NCBI GenBank assembly: GCA_964019335.1
Contig: OZ025700.1
Span: 1 to 64,000 of the forward strand
Origin: Diplonema japonicum
Lineage: Eukaryota; Euglenozoa; Diplonemea; Diplonemida; Diplonemidae
Direction: 5' to 3'
Length of the DNA: 64,000 bases
Shown: positions 51,225 to 60,596 of the stretch, piece after piece
Layout of the letters: each line of letters opens with the position of its first letter
How positions within the stretch are numbered: position 1 is the stretch's first letter
Notes under the pieces: generated by a model
Told to the model about the DNA's origin: nothing
Databases searched by the model: none
The model's input: the letters and a program-made list of their open reading frames with translations, nothing else
Made by a program: the position numbers and the translations under genes

Positions 51225-52340
51225 CTAAAAACTGGGAGCACTGAAGCACGTGCACTTGTTCCTGTTGGAGAAGGCAGGTCCAGAGGGCTTCTTCCCACAC
51301 AGGGGTCCTCCGTTCCCTGCATTACGCTGCACGAAAACAGAGAAGTGGAGGAGGTCCCTGGTGAGGGGAATCTCGATGGAGGGGGTCCCTCCCGCCACCT
51401 CCAACCTGAAGGTCGCTGTCGGGAGAGAAGTTGCGGGAGAAGGAGCCCCAGAGAAAGTGGGGACGTACTTGGGCCCGCAGCCTCCAGCCTCGAAGCCTGC
51501 GTCGAGCAGCCCGTGAGGAAGGCCCCCGTTCAGAGCAGAGCTGCAGGGAGGCAGTTGTGGAGCGTCACATAAAAGGTGCACGGGTCGCTGCCCAAACACG
51601 TCAGCCGCAGAGACATCCCCTTAAACCAACACAAGGAGACCCGACTCGAAGCATGCAAGGTACATCTTCGAGTTGTAGAACTTCAAGTCACCGCAGTATT
51701 GCACGGCTGGGCACGGTCACGGGCACTACAGCCCCTGTCGCGGCATTCATCTTCTCAATTGTGTATGTCGCACCTGCCTGGCTTGAGTACAGGAAACCCT
51801 CGTGGTAAGTGAGCCTGCTATTTTCCTGAACGCCCGACTGGTAGGTGGCCTCAATGACGGGCTAGTGGGGTCGGACACGTCAATGACGACGATGGCATTG
51901 TCCTTGTTCCACACGTTGATGGAGGCGTAGATCTTCCCGTTGAGGTACGTCATGTCGAAGATGAAGAAGGCATTAGAGATCGTGAGGGAGCCGAGGATGG
52001 AGAGGTCGCTCTTCGACTGCACGTACAGTGTGTCGATGGGTGGTGGGGTCGTGGTACGACAAGTAAGGAGGTCTGCCGACTCGGCCAGTCCACGCCAACC
52101 AAAGTTCCAGCCGGAACAGGGGGGACCACACTATGCAGCATATCCACCTCAACAGGCTTCTTCTTGTCCGCCACATTCATGATCAAGATCTCCCTTGACT
52201 CTGTAGCACTGTAGATGTAGTCCCCCCGCTTCGCCATGGCCCCAATAACATCGTCCAAACGCACTCCATTGTTACCACCTTCGTAAGCCCCTGCCCTGCA
52301 ACAGCAAGCGTAGTGAATAACAGTATTCTCATCAACATTA
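51225..52340 (-). pseudogene. Degraded secreted beta-propeller (LVIVD-like) gene fused to a duplicated Cys-containing 3' end
   Basis: From the 5' end: a signal-peptide-like start (MLMRILLFTTLAVA, ATG near 52338) leads in a shifted frame into GAMAKRGDYIYSATESREIL. Another shift near 52060 gives DLSILGSLTISNAFFIFDMT and NKDNAIVVIDVSDPTSP (LVIVD-type blade), and another near 51860 gives VIEATYQSGVQENSRLTYHE. That frame stops at a TGA near 51695. The 3' part (51225-51622) is about 97% identical to 63471-63870. At least three frame breaks and one internal deletion make this a pseudogene. Confidence 0.8.
51228..51622 (-). repeat. Duplicated segment, left copy (matches 63474-63870)
   Basis: Encodes SSALNGGLPHGLLDAGFEAG ... 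GNGGPLCGKKPSGPAFSNRN, the same C-terminal peptide as at 63.5 kb, with a handful of substitutions. Homology stops abruptly at 51622/63870, where the left copy continues into unrelated propeller sequence. Confidence 0.88.
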
Positions 52341-53323
52341 TTTTGCTTTTTTGTTTTAAAAAAATTGAAAAGAAACCTTCGGGTATCGGCAGCGGTAAAG
52401 TGAAGAGGGAGAGTTATCTTATAAATAAAAAAAAAAGATAAGAGTGAGCACTGTGGGGGGGCAGGGACAAAAAAAGGGAGAAAAGACAAAAAGCAAAACA
52501 ATAGCGACAAGACCGTCGAAGAGAGTAAGGAAAATCAAACGCCAAGACCGAAGACAAACAAATCTCAGTATGTTGACGGTGAAAGAAGTGAACGAAAAAA
52601 AAGGGGGGGATAATCCCGTAAAAATATAGGAGAAAAAAAAGGGGGGGGTGATAAGAGTCAACTGATTGTCTGTGCAAGCCATTTCACCACTCCTTTTTTG
52701 CCATAACAATTATCTTCAAAGTTTGTTTGCCTGTTCCAGCAAAAAAAAAGGGGAGGGGGTGATTCATATCTCTTATGCGGTGGAGTAAAACAAAGTTTTT
52801 CCCAGCCAGTGGGGGCATCTGGTATGAGGCAATTATATATATGAGTTCCTCCGCCTTGAAAATAACAGCGATAGAAAAGAATTTGAAAGTTCTCTGTTTC
52901 AATTTTTTTTTTTTTTTTTTTTTTTCCCCTGTGGAATATTAAAAAAAAAAAGAGGGTAAAGACTCATTCTTTGTACACAACAACAAAAAAAAATCTCTTT
53001 TTTTTTTCTTTTCTTTTTTGACATTTTCTTTTTTTGGCGGGCCGTTGCTAACCACTTCGTTCCTATCATATAGTGAATTTTTTTTGCAGCGGACGACTCG
53101 TTCGTTTACCTTCCATATTCGCAAAGTGACCGACCAGAACTCGCATTTTGAAGAGCTAAAAAAATTTCTAATTGCTTTTTCTAGGGCTGGAATGGATTTA
53201 TTTGCGTCCGGGGCCCAATGTCCGACATATGGAATTTTTTTTTGTAATAAAAATTTCTTTGGTGATTTGCCTTACTTTGTACTACACAAAATGAAGCAGC
53301 TCCGGTGGAAAAAACACAGCACA

Positions 53324-53430
53324 AGTGGGGTTCGAACCTGACGAAAAAAACCACTGCGTCGGGATTCGAACCCGCGACTCCTGGAACAAGGGGGCTTGAC
53401 AGGTGAGAACGGTAACCACTCTACCACACA
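53324..53430 (-). pseudogene. tRNA-like sequence, probably a tRNA pseudogene or pol III promoter remnant
   Basis: On the minus strand, GGTAGAGTGGTTACCG resembles a D-arm/A box. 40-50 nt further on, GCGGGTTCGAATCCCGAC is a convincing T-arm/B box. A second B-box-like GGTTCGAACC follows at 53329-53338. The presumed acceptor strands do not pair (3' side CGCAGTG), and the anticodon arm is unclear (CACCTGTCAAGCCCCCTTG). An intact tRNA is therefore not supported. Confidence 0.4.
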
Positions 53431-53786
53431 AAAATTCAAAACTCTGACCTCACGCATCCGGCACAGTGAGTGGAGTAGGTTCCCTTCTTTCCACACCAGA
53501 TATCCTCCGCCCAAAACTCAAAATGGCGACTTCCAAGGTCATTTTGGTTGGCCCCCAAAAACTTTTTTTGGAAAATTCTTTTTGGAACTTCCTTGGAACT
53601 CACCGTTCTTTCATGTCCGACATATGGACTTTTTGAAAAAAAAATTCAATGAACCTTTGAGCATTTTTGACATTTTTTCCCCTATAGCCCCCTATAACCC
53701 CTTTGGGACATATAGCGAATATGGAAGGTTATAAAAAAAGGGGGAAAAAATAAAAAAAAGAGGAAATAAAAAAAAAAAAAAAAAAA

Positions 53787-53830
53787 GAGACATTTAAGGG
53801 TACCTGCGGTATGTGACAGGACGCCTGATG
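53787..53830. repeat. Dispersed ~45-bp element, copy A
   Basis: Core CCTGCGGTATGTGACAGG following a GAGACATTTAAGGG block. Related copies lie at 56182-56225 and 56483-56530. Each follows an A-rich tract. Confidence 0.65.
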
Positions 53831-53857
53831 AAAAAAAAAAAATCTTTTTTTGAACGA

Positions 53858-55369
53858 TCAGCGAGGTGACTTGTTTTCCCCAAGAAATCTATTCAGTGAC
53901 TCTTCCATCTTGTCCTGTCTCTGCGTTAAGGCAGCTTGGTTGTCGAGAATTGCCTTCAAATTCCTATTGATGGTGTCCATCATATTCTCGGCCCGTTTTA
54001 CAGGCGAAGTTCGCTTCTTCTCATTAGAAGAACTGGACGAACCGTCGGCATCGTCCATTTCAAGTGCCGTCTCAATGTCGATGTCTTGAGACTCGCAAAT
54101 CCTATTTATCTTAGAGTCAAGAATGAGCAGCTTCCTGTTCAAGTCCACAGGCTCGATGGTAAGATGCATCTCTGCTTTGAACTGTTTCAAGTGCCGCTTC
54201 AGTTTTCTAAACTTGCTGCAGATATGTTTCAACTGCCACCTCAAAGCACTGTCGTCCGGGTATTTCCTGCAAAGAAAGGCGGTTTCAATGATACGAACGC
54301 TGTACTCCTCGACCTTTGTTGTCAAGCGTGCTTCGGTCATGAACTCCAAGACGCGCTCCTGCTGTGAGTCGAGCGTGAAGAGAGATGTTATGACATTGAT
54401 GAGCAACGCGGAGGAAAGCAGCCCGTGCAGAGCAGTCACACATGCTATTGTCCGGCCTATAGGTGTTTTTGGAGAGAAGTCGCCGTAACCTACGGTCGTC
54501 ATAGTGATGAAGGTAAGCCACATGGCGTCATCGAAGGTTAGCTGTGCTTCCTCCGCCATGTACATTGCCATGGAGAGCAGGAACCAGCCTACTGTCGTGC
54601 ATGTCGTGATCATGGACACCGGGTACCGTCTGAGCCAAACACGTAATTGGAAAACCTTGTTGTTCGATATCCTCGCCACAGTAGCAACCAGCCTCCCTCC
54701 CCGTGACGTGGTGTCGGAGTATCCTCGCAAAAACGCAAAAATGGTGTAGATGCGAAGCAACGCCAGAATCTGCAGTTTGTAAGCATCGTCCCATACAAGA
54801 ACCATGAACGGCGGTTCGTGAAGCGACAGAATCACCATCTCGCTCAACCAGTACGGACACTGGTTCGAGAAGATCAATGGGATTCCTTCCCAAAGGTGGT
54901 CGAAGTGCGATATGTTTCGCACTCGCAACACGTACCACTTCGTTACGCAGATGAGCTGGAAAACCACCAACACCGACATTATTATAACGAGCGCGTGGTA
55001 GCGAACTGTTTGCCGGTTGAAGTTCTCAGCATATTGAGCTTCTGTGTCATCAGGAGTGGTGATGTTCACCAGGTTCTTTTCAGAGATATATTTGTGTCTT
55101 GGATTCAACAAACCAATTACCTGGACGGCCAGCAAGAGAATGTGCAGCATCGCGAGGAAGAATAGCAGAGTAGCATAGAAACGCCTGTCCTTCATGTCCT
55201 GCCAGTCATCCTCCAAAGAGGTCACCAGTGCTGTGTCGTGCCCACTGGAAAGTGTTTGATTCTTTTTCTTCCCGCCCAACACCGTTACTCCGATATTTGA
55301 CAGAACGCCGTTGCCTTTCCACAACTTCCCCCGTGCGGCGTTCACAGGTTCGTTCACCGTTTCTGGCAT
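53858..55369 (-). CDS. Six-helix K+ channel, SK-like
   Basis: Single exon, 503 aa. Six hydrophobic segments are visible from ~65 to ~330: FYATLLFFLAMLHILLLAVQ, YHALVIIMSVLVVFQLICV, ...and the pore helix MWLTFITMTTVGYGDFSP with the selectivity filter TVGYGD, then S6. S4 is weakly charged (LRIYTIFAFLRGYSD), which argues against a classic voltage sensor and for the small-conductance Ca2+-activated (SK) or related class. The C-terminal ~170 residues are helical and basic (KFRKLKRHLKQFKAEMHL) and could bind calmodulin. A predicted coiled coil lies near the end. Confidence 0.9.
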   Translation of the reverse strand: MPETVNEPVNAARGKLWKGNGVLSNIGVTVLGGKKKNQTLSSGHDTALVTSLEDDWQDMKDRRFYATLLFFLAMLHILLLAVQVIGLLNPRHKYISEKNLVNITTPDDTEAQYAENFNRQTVRYHALVIIMSVLVVFQLICVTKWYVLRVRNISHFDHLWEGIPLIFSNQCPYWLSEMVILSLHEPPFMVLVWDDAYKLQILALLRIYTIFAFLRGYSDTTSRGGRLVATVARISNNKVFQLRVWLRRYPVSMITTCTTVGWFLLSMAMYMAEEAQLTFDDAMWLTFITMTTVGYGDFSPKTPIGRTIACVTALHGLLSSALLINVITSLFTLDSQQERVLEFMTEARLTTKVEEYSVRIIETAFLCRKYPDDSALRWQLKHICSKFRKLKRHLKQFKAEMHLTIEPVDLNRKLLILDSKINRICESQDIDIETALEMDDADGSSSSSNEKKRTSPVKRAENMMDTINRNLKAILDNQAALTQRQDKMEESLNRFLGENKSPR

Positions 55370-56181
55370 TTCTTTTTTCTTTTTCTTTTTTTTTTTTTTT
55401 ACCCCCTACCTTGTTTGCAACTTTGTTAGAGGTTGATATAAAAAAAAAAGCTTTAACAAACAAAGACATGGAAGAAAGCCCTTTTAAGAAGTTGCTTTAG
55501 AAAATTGTTTTTCTTTTTCTTCTTCGTTCTTTTTTTTTTCTTTTCTAAAGCTCGTCGGGGCACATAGGAACAAAAAATATATTAAAAGTATGAAATAGGG
55601 GGGGGGGGGGGGGGGGCAAATCATTTTCTTTTTTTTATTTGGGCTTTAGCGCAGTCACAAATAAGAACTACAGAAACGAAAAGAAGGGGAAAAATAGAAA
55701 AAAGAAGGGCAAAAAAACGCGGGGTTTTCTCCTTCCCATCCTTCTTTCGATCTTCGTCCTATAAAAAAAAAAAAATGCAATTGCTTTCCCAGTACTGGGG
55801 GCTTCTCAAATAATGGTATACATTGGATAAAAAATAGATAATGGGAAATGACAAATATGAGAAATGACCTCTTGGCTATTTTGTAGAGTATGGGGCTCGA
55901 GATAAAAATACGAGGGAGGGAGGGAGGATTTCTTTTTTTCTTCGAAAAAAAAAAAAAAAAAAAAAACATAATCTATTGTCACTCATGTTTTATGAACATA
56001 TTTATTTTTCACTTGCTTCTTTTTTTTTTCCGTTTTGGGACGGCGAAACTATGTGTAATCTAGTTCGTGGCAAATAACTAGTATCTGCCATTAGATATTT
56101 TAATGTGGATCTAGATGATGGGGTCAGCTGTTAAAGACGCTCACCAGTGAGAAAATGCCAAACAGCCCCCCCCAAAAAAAA

Positions 56182-56225
56182 GAGACTATTTAAGGGTGCC
56201 TGCAGTATGTGGCAGGGCGCCCTGC
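56182..56225. repeat. Dispersed ~45-bp element, copy B
   Basis: GAGACTATTTAAGGG followed by GCCTGCAGTATGTGGCAGG and GCGCCCTGCAC; matches copy A (53787-53830) at most positions. Confidence 0.65.
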
Positions 56226-56380
56226 ACAAGTATCGTGTAAAAAAGAAACAATATAACTTTACAAAATAAAATAAAAAAGAGTTTATTCAGGAAGGGCAGC
56301 ACGCGGTCAACGGTAAAGTTGACTTTTTTTTTTTTGAAACGTTCCCTAACTACCCTCGAATATCAGAATAAACAAGAAAA

Positions 56381-56420
<40 letters not shown>

Positions 56421-56482
56421 AGATAACTGGTTATAGCCTTCTGCAGCCACACTGCCGCTGAGAACTAGGAAGTTAAAAAAGA

Positions 56483-56530
56483 AAATTCCTTTGAAGGCAA
56501 CCTGCAGTTTATGACAGGATCGCCTAATGA
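56483..56530. repeat. Dispersed ~45-bp element, copy C
   Basis: TTTGAAGGCAACCTGCAGTT then TATGACAGGATCGCCTAATG; more diverged, but the CCTGC..(N)..CAGG core and the trailing CGCC are kept. Confidence 0.55.
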
Positions 56531-56668
56531 CACTCAACTCATCTAGTGTTCCCTTTGACGTGGGTCCCCAGCTGGACGGCCTATTTCAGAAATGGAGCTT
56601 CGTGTTCCTGACCAGCTTCTCGATTTCCCTGCAAAGAGTAGGGTTGATTGTTGTTTGTGTACATCCCT

Positions 56669-56715
<47 letters not shown>

Positions 56716-56894
56716 AAGAAGAAAATTCACTATGACAGGAAACGAAGAAGGGGAAAAAAAAAAAAAAAAAAAAAAAAAAAACACCCACGTAGTGAAACTG
56801 TGTACAATAATAAAAAAAAAAAAAAAAAAAAATCATTATGATGGGTATACGAAGTGGTAAGCAACGGCCCACCAAACTAAATAAAAAAAAAAAA

Positions 56895-57974
56895 TCACGT
56901 GAGGAAAATAGGGAGAGGACGGCGTGAAAGCCTTGGGGACAGCGGGGGGGTGAAGGTGTAGTTGTTGCTCAGGTGGGCAGCTACCCGTTTTTTCGGTTTT
57001 TTTGTTTTCTTCACGTATTCGGACGCCACGGCCGGACCGTCGGCATCTTCTTGAGTAGCAAAACCGGCAGCATTCTCAGCAATATGCAACGAGGGCCTGA
57101 AGGCAACACAAGGAGACGCACGCCCACCCAACCACCGAACCGCATTCCGGATCATGAAATGAGGTCCATCGGGCTTCTCAGGATGCGGTGACAAACACAG
57201 CACTCTTCCATCCCCGTAGGGCGCCGTCACCGCGGCCGTCTTCCCCACCATGCTCCATTCACCGCCTATGTTCTGCATGTCTCTACCGTACATTGTCCCG
57301 GCGACCTCTGAGCTATAGGTAGCAAGGACCTCGTATCTTGACCTGAGGGGGTCTTTCGTCTTCGCGTTGACCGACTTCATGATCATTGGGCCGTTTGCAT
57401 ACACAACATTCCTCACGTGCGTCTTTTCTGTTTTGAATATCTCTCTTCCCAACGGAGTGAGCTGGATGTCAGCGTACCCCACGCCTCGAAGGTTCTTCAC
57501 TTGCGGGTATTTCGGTGTTGTGTCCAACGTCTTCGACGAGACCAAGCCCAGCGAGTACGGCATGTAGTTGTCATCAGCTGATGCTAGGTTGGCGCCGGCA
57601 CAGATTCCGAGATATCCGCCGCCGGAGCTGACGAAGGCACGGATGGCCCGCATGCCCTTGACACCAAGGCTTCGGCCTTGTGCGACGCCTTCGCCTCCAG
57701 GGTGGATCAGAACGTTGAAGATGCCTCTCTCGAGGATGCCGTTGGCGATCTCGTACCCTGTCACCCTCACCACGTACATGTCTTTGGTCTTCAGGCAGAC
57801 CTCGAGGTCGGCCGCGCCTCTGCAGTTGCTCTCACCCTTTTTTGTGCTGCTTCCTCCCACATCATCATAGACAGCGACGCGTATTTTATTCCCACCCACG
57901 TCCACCGCAGGGAGTGTTTGCTTTTCACTCTTCCCCCGCCGTGTGGCTGCCGATGCCGACCTGTGCCTCCTCAT
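56895..57974 (-). CDS. BPL_N (biotin-protein-ligase N-terminal) glutamine-amidotransferase-like protein
   Basis: Single exon, 359 aa; the start MRRHRSASAATRRG was chosen because CTAACACAG lies 18 nt upstream. The class I glutamine-amidotransferase-like fold is clear: IRVAVYDDVGGSS, FNVLIHPGGEGVAQGRSLG, AFVSSGGGYLGICAGANLAS (nucleophile-elbow Cys) and a final LCLSPHPEKPDG (His region). This matches the stand-alone BPL_N family, whose activity is not settled; no biotin-ligase catalytic domain is attached. The basic N-terminus is possibly a targeting sequence. The Pro/Arg-rich tail looks disordered. Confidence 0.85.
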   Translation of the reverse strand: MRRHRSASAATRRGKSEKQTLPAVDVGGNKIRVAVYDDVGGSSTKKGESNCRGAADLEVCLKTKDMYVVRVTGYEIANGILERGIFNVLIHPGGEGVAQGRSLGVKGMRAIRAFVSSGGGYLGICAGANLASADDNYMPYSLGLVSSKTLDTTPKYPQVKNLRGVGYADIQLTPLGREIFKTEKTHVRNVVYANGPMIMKSVNAKTKDPLRSRYEVLATYSSEVAGTMYGRDMQNIGGEWSMVGKTAAVTAPYGDGRVLCLSPHPEKPDGPHFMIRNAVRWLGGRASPCVAFRPSLHIAENAAGFATQEDADGPAVASEYVKKTKKPKKRVAAHLSNNYTFTPPLSPRLSRRPLPIFLT

Positions 57975-58692
57975 GGTTCGAGGGTCCCCCACCTGTGTTA
58001 GGATTTTTGGGAGGGAAGAGGAATTGTAAAACTTTTATTAAAAAAAAAAAAAGGAAAGGATACAACTAAAAAGAAATAGACAAAAAAAGATAAAGAACAT
58101 TTTTTTTAAAAAAGAGGGGGGGGGCTTTTTTTTCCGGACTTAGTATCCCTGGCCCTTCCGAGTGCGAATGCAGGTGCTCAAAAGGCAGTTAAGTCTCGGT
58201 GATGGAAAAAAAAAAAAAAGCAGCCGCGGGTGACTGTTGACAGACTCGTAGCTACCTTGGCAGGTAGGTTAAACCCCTTCCCTTAGGAAGCAACGTTGGC
58301 CAGACTGTCCATTAGTTTTCAGTAAATATGAGCTTTAACAGTACACCCCCCCCCCCCCCCCATCCTCTTTTTTTCTTCCTCCCCTTCCCCTCGCTCTAAC
58401 CAGAAATAAAAAATCTTTTAAAATAAGGCAATAAGAACACAAGAAATACTTAAAGAGGGGCGACCGGCTGAACATGGGAGATCTATGGAAGGGAACGGGC
58501 GCCAAAAAAAAAAAAGAGGGGGGAGTCGAAGGAAAAATTACCGGATTTTGTTGTTTTCTTCTTTTTTTTTTTCTTAACAATAAAGCTAATACATATTACC
58601 GTATGCTACAACTGGGGGAGGGAGGATAGGGGGGGAGAATGTCTATCGGTTGAGGTGCAACGAGGATATAAAAAAATTGAAAGACCAACGCT
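57975..58692. other. Intergenic spacer
   Basis: 718 nt with A runs, a C run of 15 (58346-58360) and a G-rich stretch near 58113-58125. No gene or RNA family was recognised. Confidence 0.6.
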
Positions 58693-60543
58693 TTATTTAG
58701 GTCGGATGTCGCTGTGTATCACACCGTGGGTAATGGTGCCATCGTCCCACTCAATGGTGTAGGTCCCGTCCTCGTGGAAATCTGTAATAACCGCGTTCCA
58801 CCAATCATCCCGATAGAAGGCTTGGATGAGGGTCCCGTCTGGGTACAGGGGACGTACTTCGGAGGGGAACAGACCTTTCGTCATGGTGCCATCGCCCCAA
58901 TTGACATCGTAGTTAGGCTCCTTCCCATGGCCGTTCACGTAGTCGCAGGCACCGATCCTGCCCCGGTGCCACGTCCCGTTGAAGTTCGCCAGCACCTCGT
59001 TCCCCACATCCAACTGTAGCTTCGGCGTTGGCGGTTCGTACGTGACAGGTGACAGTTCCCTCTCCACATCCACTCGCTTTTTCTTCCCCCTTGCAGGCTC
59101 AGACAACGACGTCGAACTCACCGAAGAAGGTGATCTCGACCTCGCCCTTGCCAACGCAGCAGGCGGTGTCACCTCACCCCTATGTTCGCTTCGCGGAGAC
59201 GGTGGCGGAGGAAGGCTGCCCTTCGTCGTGCTCACCGGCTTCACAGGTGTCGGGATGGTCTGCCTCGACTCCTGCGCCCCCTTCCCAGGGAATGCCTTCG
59301 CGTAGTTAGACGACAGGGGCGTCGGCGGGAAGCTGTTATTCGGAAGATCCTTCGCACTGGCGGCGTGAAGCGGCTGCCGCTTTGTCTTTATCTTCCTGAA
59401 CTGCGGGAAGCTAGACGCCGCCTCCCACCCCGACGGGAGTGCCGTCACAACATTACTATCGGGGTCCGGTTGTGCCGTCACAGTAGCAGGCATCCACCTG
59501 TCTAGGTACATCACCTCCAATTTGTCGCCGACTTGGAAGTCAGAAGCTTCAGCAGGTCGCTTCAAGTAAACAACAAACGGCTGCGGTCCCTCTATAGCTT
59601 CTCGGAAGGCTTCCTGAACGGCGGCCGTGTCATTGCGCATCTTTGAGTTGAGAGTACTCACCGCCAAGATCTTCATCCCTGGCTTGATGCCAGCCTTGTC
59701 GGCAGGGCCACCCTGTTCTGTCGCTGTCACCTTTGTCCCAGTATAAGTAAGACCGAGTTTGTTCTGCTCATCTTTGGACAGCCACACGATCATGTCAGCC
59801 GATGATGCTGACAAGGAAGACGAGCCTCTTGTCCCTGGCTGTGTGGAGACGGGGGCCCCATGCCTGTTCCTTGGTGTCGGCCCTGGCGATGTAAGGCTAT
59901 GTGTGTCTCTCCTGCTTCCATTCTCGCCCTTGCGTCTCCGCTTCTGACGCGGCTGGTTTTCCTGCTTCATTTCTTTCGCCTCCAGCGGTGCCTCTTGCGG
60001 CTCTTCTTCGTCAGGCTGCTTCTCATCGCTCGCAGCCTTTTGCTTTTTTGATTTGCTGTACTTCGCAAGCAGCACGATGAGGATGCATATGATGAGCACC
60101 AGCAGCAGCAGTGTAACAATGAAGGCAATGAGTAGAGCATCGTCGTCGCTGCTGCTAGTTGTGGGCCCGCTGGTGGTGCTGTTAGAAGTCTCGGGCACTG
60201 CCTTGCACCTGCCTTGGTGGGGGATCTCGCTGCATCCTGTGAGCGCACCGTTCACGACACAGTGGTGGTTGTAGCAGTACTCGCCCACACGGCACACAGT
60301 GTTCTTTGAACATTTCAATCCAGCGGGATTGATTAAGTTCTTGCTAGATTGAAAAGCCTCAGCAGGGCACAAACAGGAACCGAATGAACAGGTGCAGGTG
60401 TCTTGACAGTCGTTGTTGCTCACGCATTGCACGCACCGGCTGTCGAAGCAGAAAGTTCCGATGCCGCATGCCTCCGTGTTCGTGCATCCCATCGTGCACC
60501 ACAACTGCAACATCAGCACCAACACTACGCGATACATATTCAT
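58693..60543 (-). CDS. Type I membrane protein: Cys-rich ectodomain, cytoplasmic PDZ and Tudor-like repeats
   Basis: Single exon, 616 aa. Signal peptide (MNMYRVVLVLMLQLWCTMGC), then an EGF-like Cys-rich ectodomain with ~20 Cys (CGIGTFCFDSRCVQC; CTCSFGSCLC; CRVGEYCYNHHC). A transmembrane helix lies at ~140-165 (LLIAFIVTLLLLVLIICILI). The cytoplasmic part has a basic region, a PDZ domain at ~245-320 (LGLTYTGTKV, GPADKAGIKPGMKILAV), and three Tudor/Agenet-like beta modules: FQVGDKLEVMYLDRWMPATV, VGNEVLANFNGTWHRGRIG and LIQAFYRDDWWNAVITDFHE, ending HSDIRPK. A surface receptor or adhesion scaffold is likely. ACCACAG lies 2 nt before the ATG. Confidence 0.85.
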   Translation of the reverse strand: MNMYRVVLVLMLQLWCTMGCTNTEACGIGTFCFDSRCVQCVSNNDCQDTCTCSFGSCLCPAEAFQSSKNLINPAGLKCSKNTVCRVGEYCYNHHCVVNGALTGCSEIPHQGRCKAVPETSNSTTSGPTTSSSDDDALLIAFIVTLLLLVLIICILIVLLAKYSKSKKQKAASDEKQPDEEEPQEAPLEAKEMKQENQPRQKRRRKGENGSRRDTHSLTSPGPTPRNRHGAPVSTQPGTRGSSSLSASSADMIVWLSKDEQNKLGLTYTGTKVTATEQGGPADKAGIKPGMKILAVSTLNSKMRNDTAAVQEAFREAIEGPQPFVVYLKRPAEASDFQVGDKLEVMYLDRWMPATVTAQPDPDSNVVTALPSGWEAASSFPQFRKIKTKRQPLHAASAKDLPNNSFPPTPLSSNYAKAFPGKGAQESRQTIPTPVKPVSTTKGSLPPPPSPRSEHRGEVTPPAALARARSRSPSSVSSTSLSEPARGKKKRVDVERELSPVTYEPPTPKLQLDVGNEVLANFNGTWHRGRIGACDYVNGHGKEPNYDVNWGDGTMTKGLFPSEVRPLYPDGTLIQAFYRDDWWNAVITDFHEDGTYTIEWDDGTITHGVIHSDIRPK

Positions 60544-60596
60544 GCCTGTGGTATATTTGAGTTAAGCTGCACTGTGGCAACGTTGAGAGAATAATA

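Larger units (their letters stand above)
52341..53857. repeat. Low-complexity spacer with an inverted-repeat element
   Basis: 52340-53040 is purine/pyrimidine-rich with several homopolymers. 53108-53122 (ACCTTCCATATTCGC) and 53715-53729 are perfect inverted copies about 600 bp apart. Within that interval ATGTCCGACATATGG occurs twice in direct orientation (53218-53232, 53613-53627), and a tRNA-like sequence lies at 53324-53430. No gene is seen. Confidence 0.7.
55370..56894. repeat. Low-complexity spacer with long poly(A)/poly(T)/poly(G) runs
   Basis: A G run of ~18 at 55599-55616, A runs at 55948-55969, 56383-56418, 56671-56713, 56755-56780 and 56813-56831. Two copies of the dispersed CCTGC...CAGG element lie here. 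No coding exon is supported. Confidence 0.8.

Noticed and set aside
53341-53430. Functional tRNA gene
   Set aside because: The T-arm is good but acceptor strands do not pair and no 7-nt anticodon loop in a 5-bp stem can be drawn.
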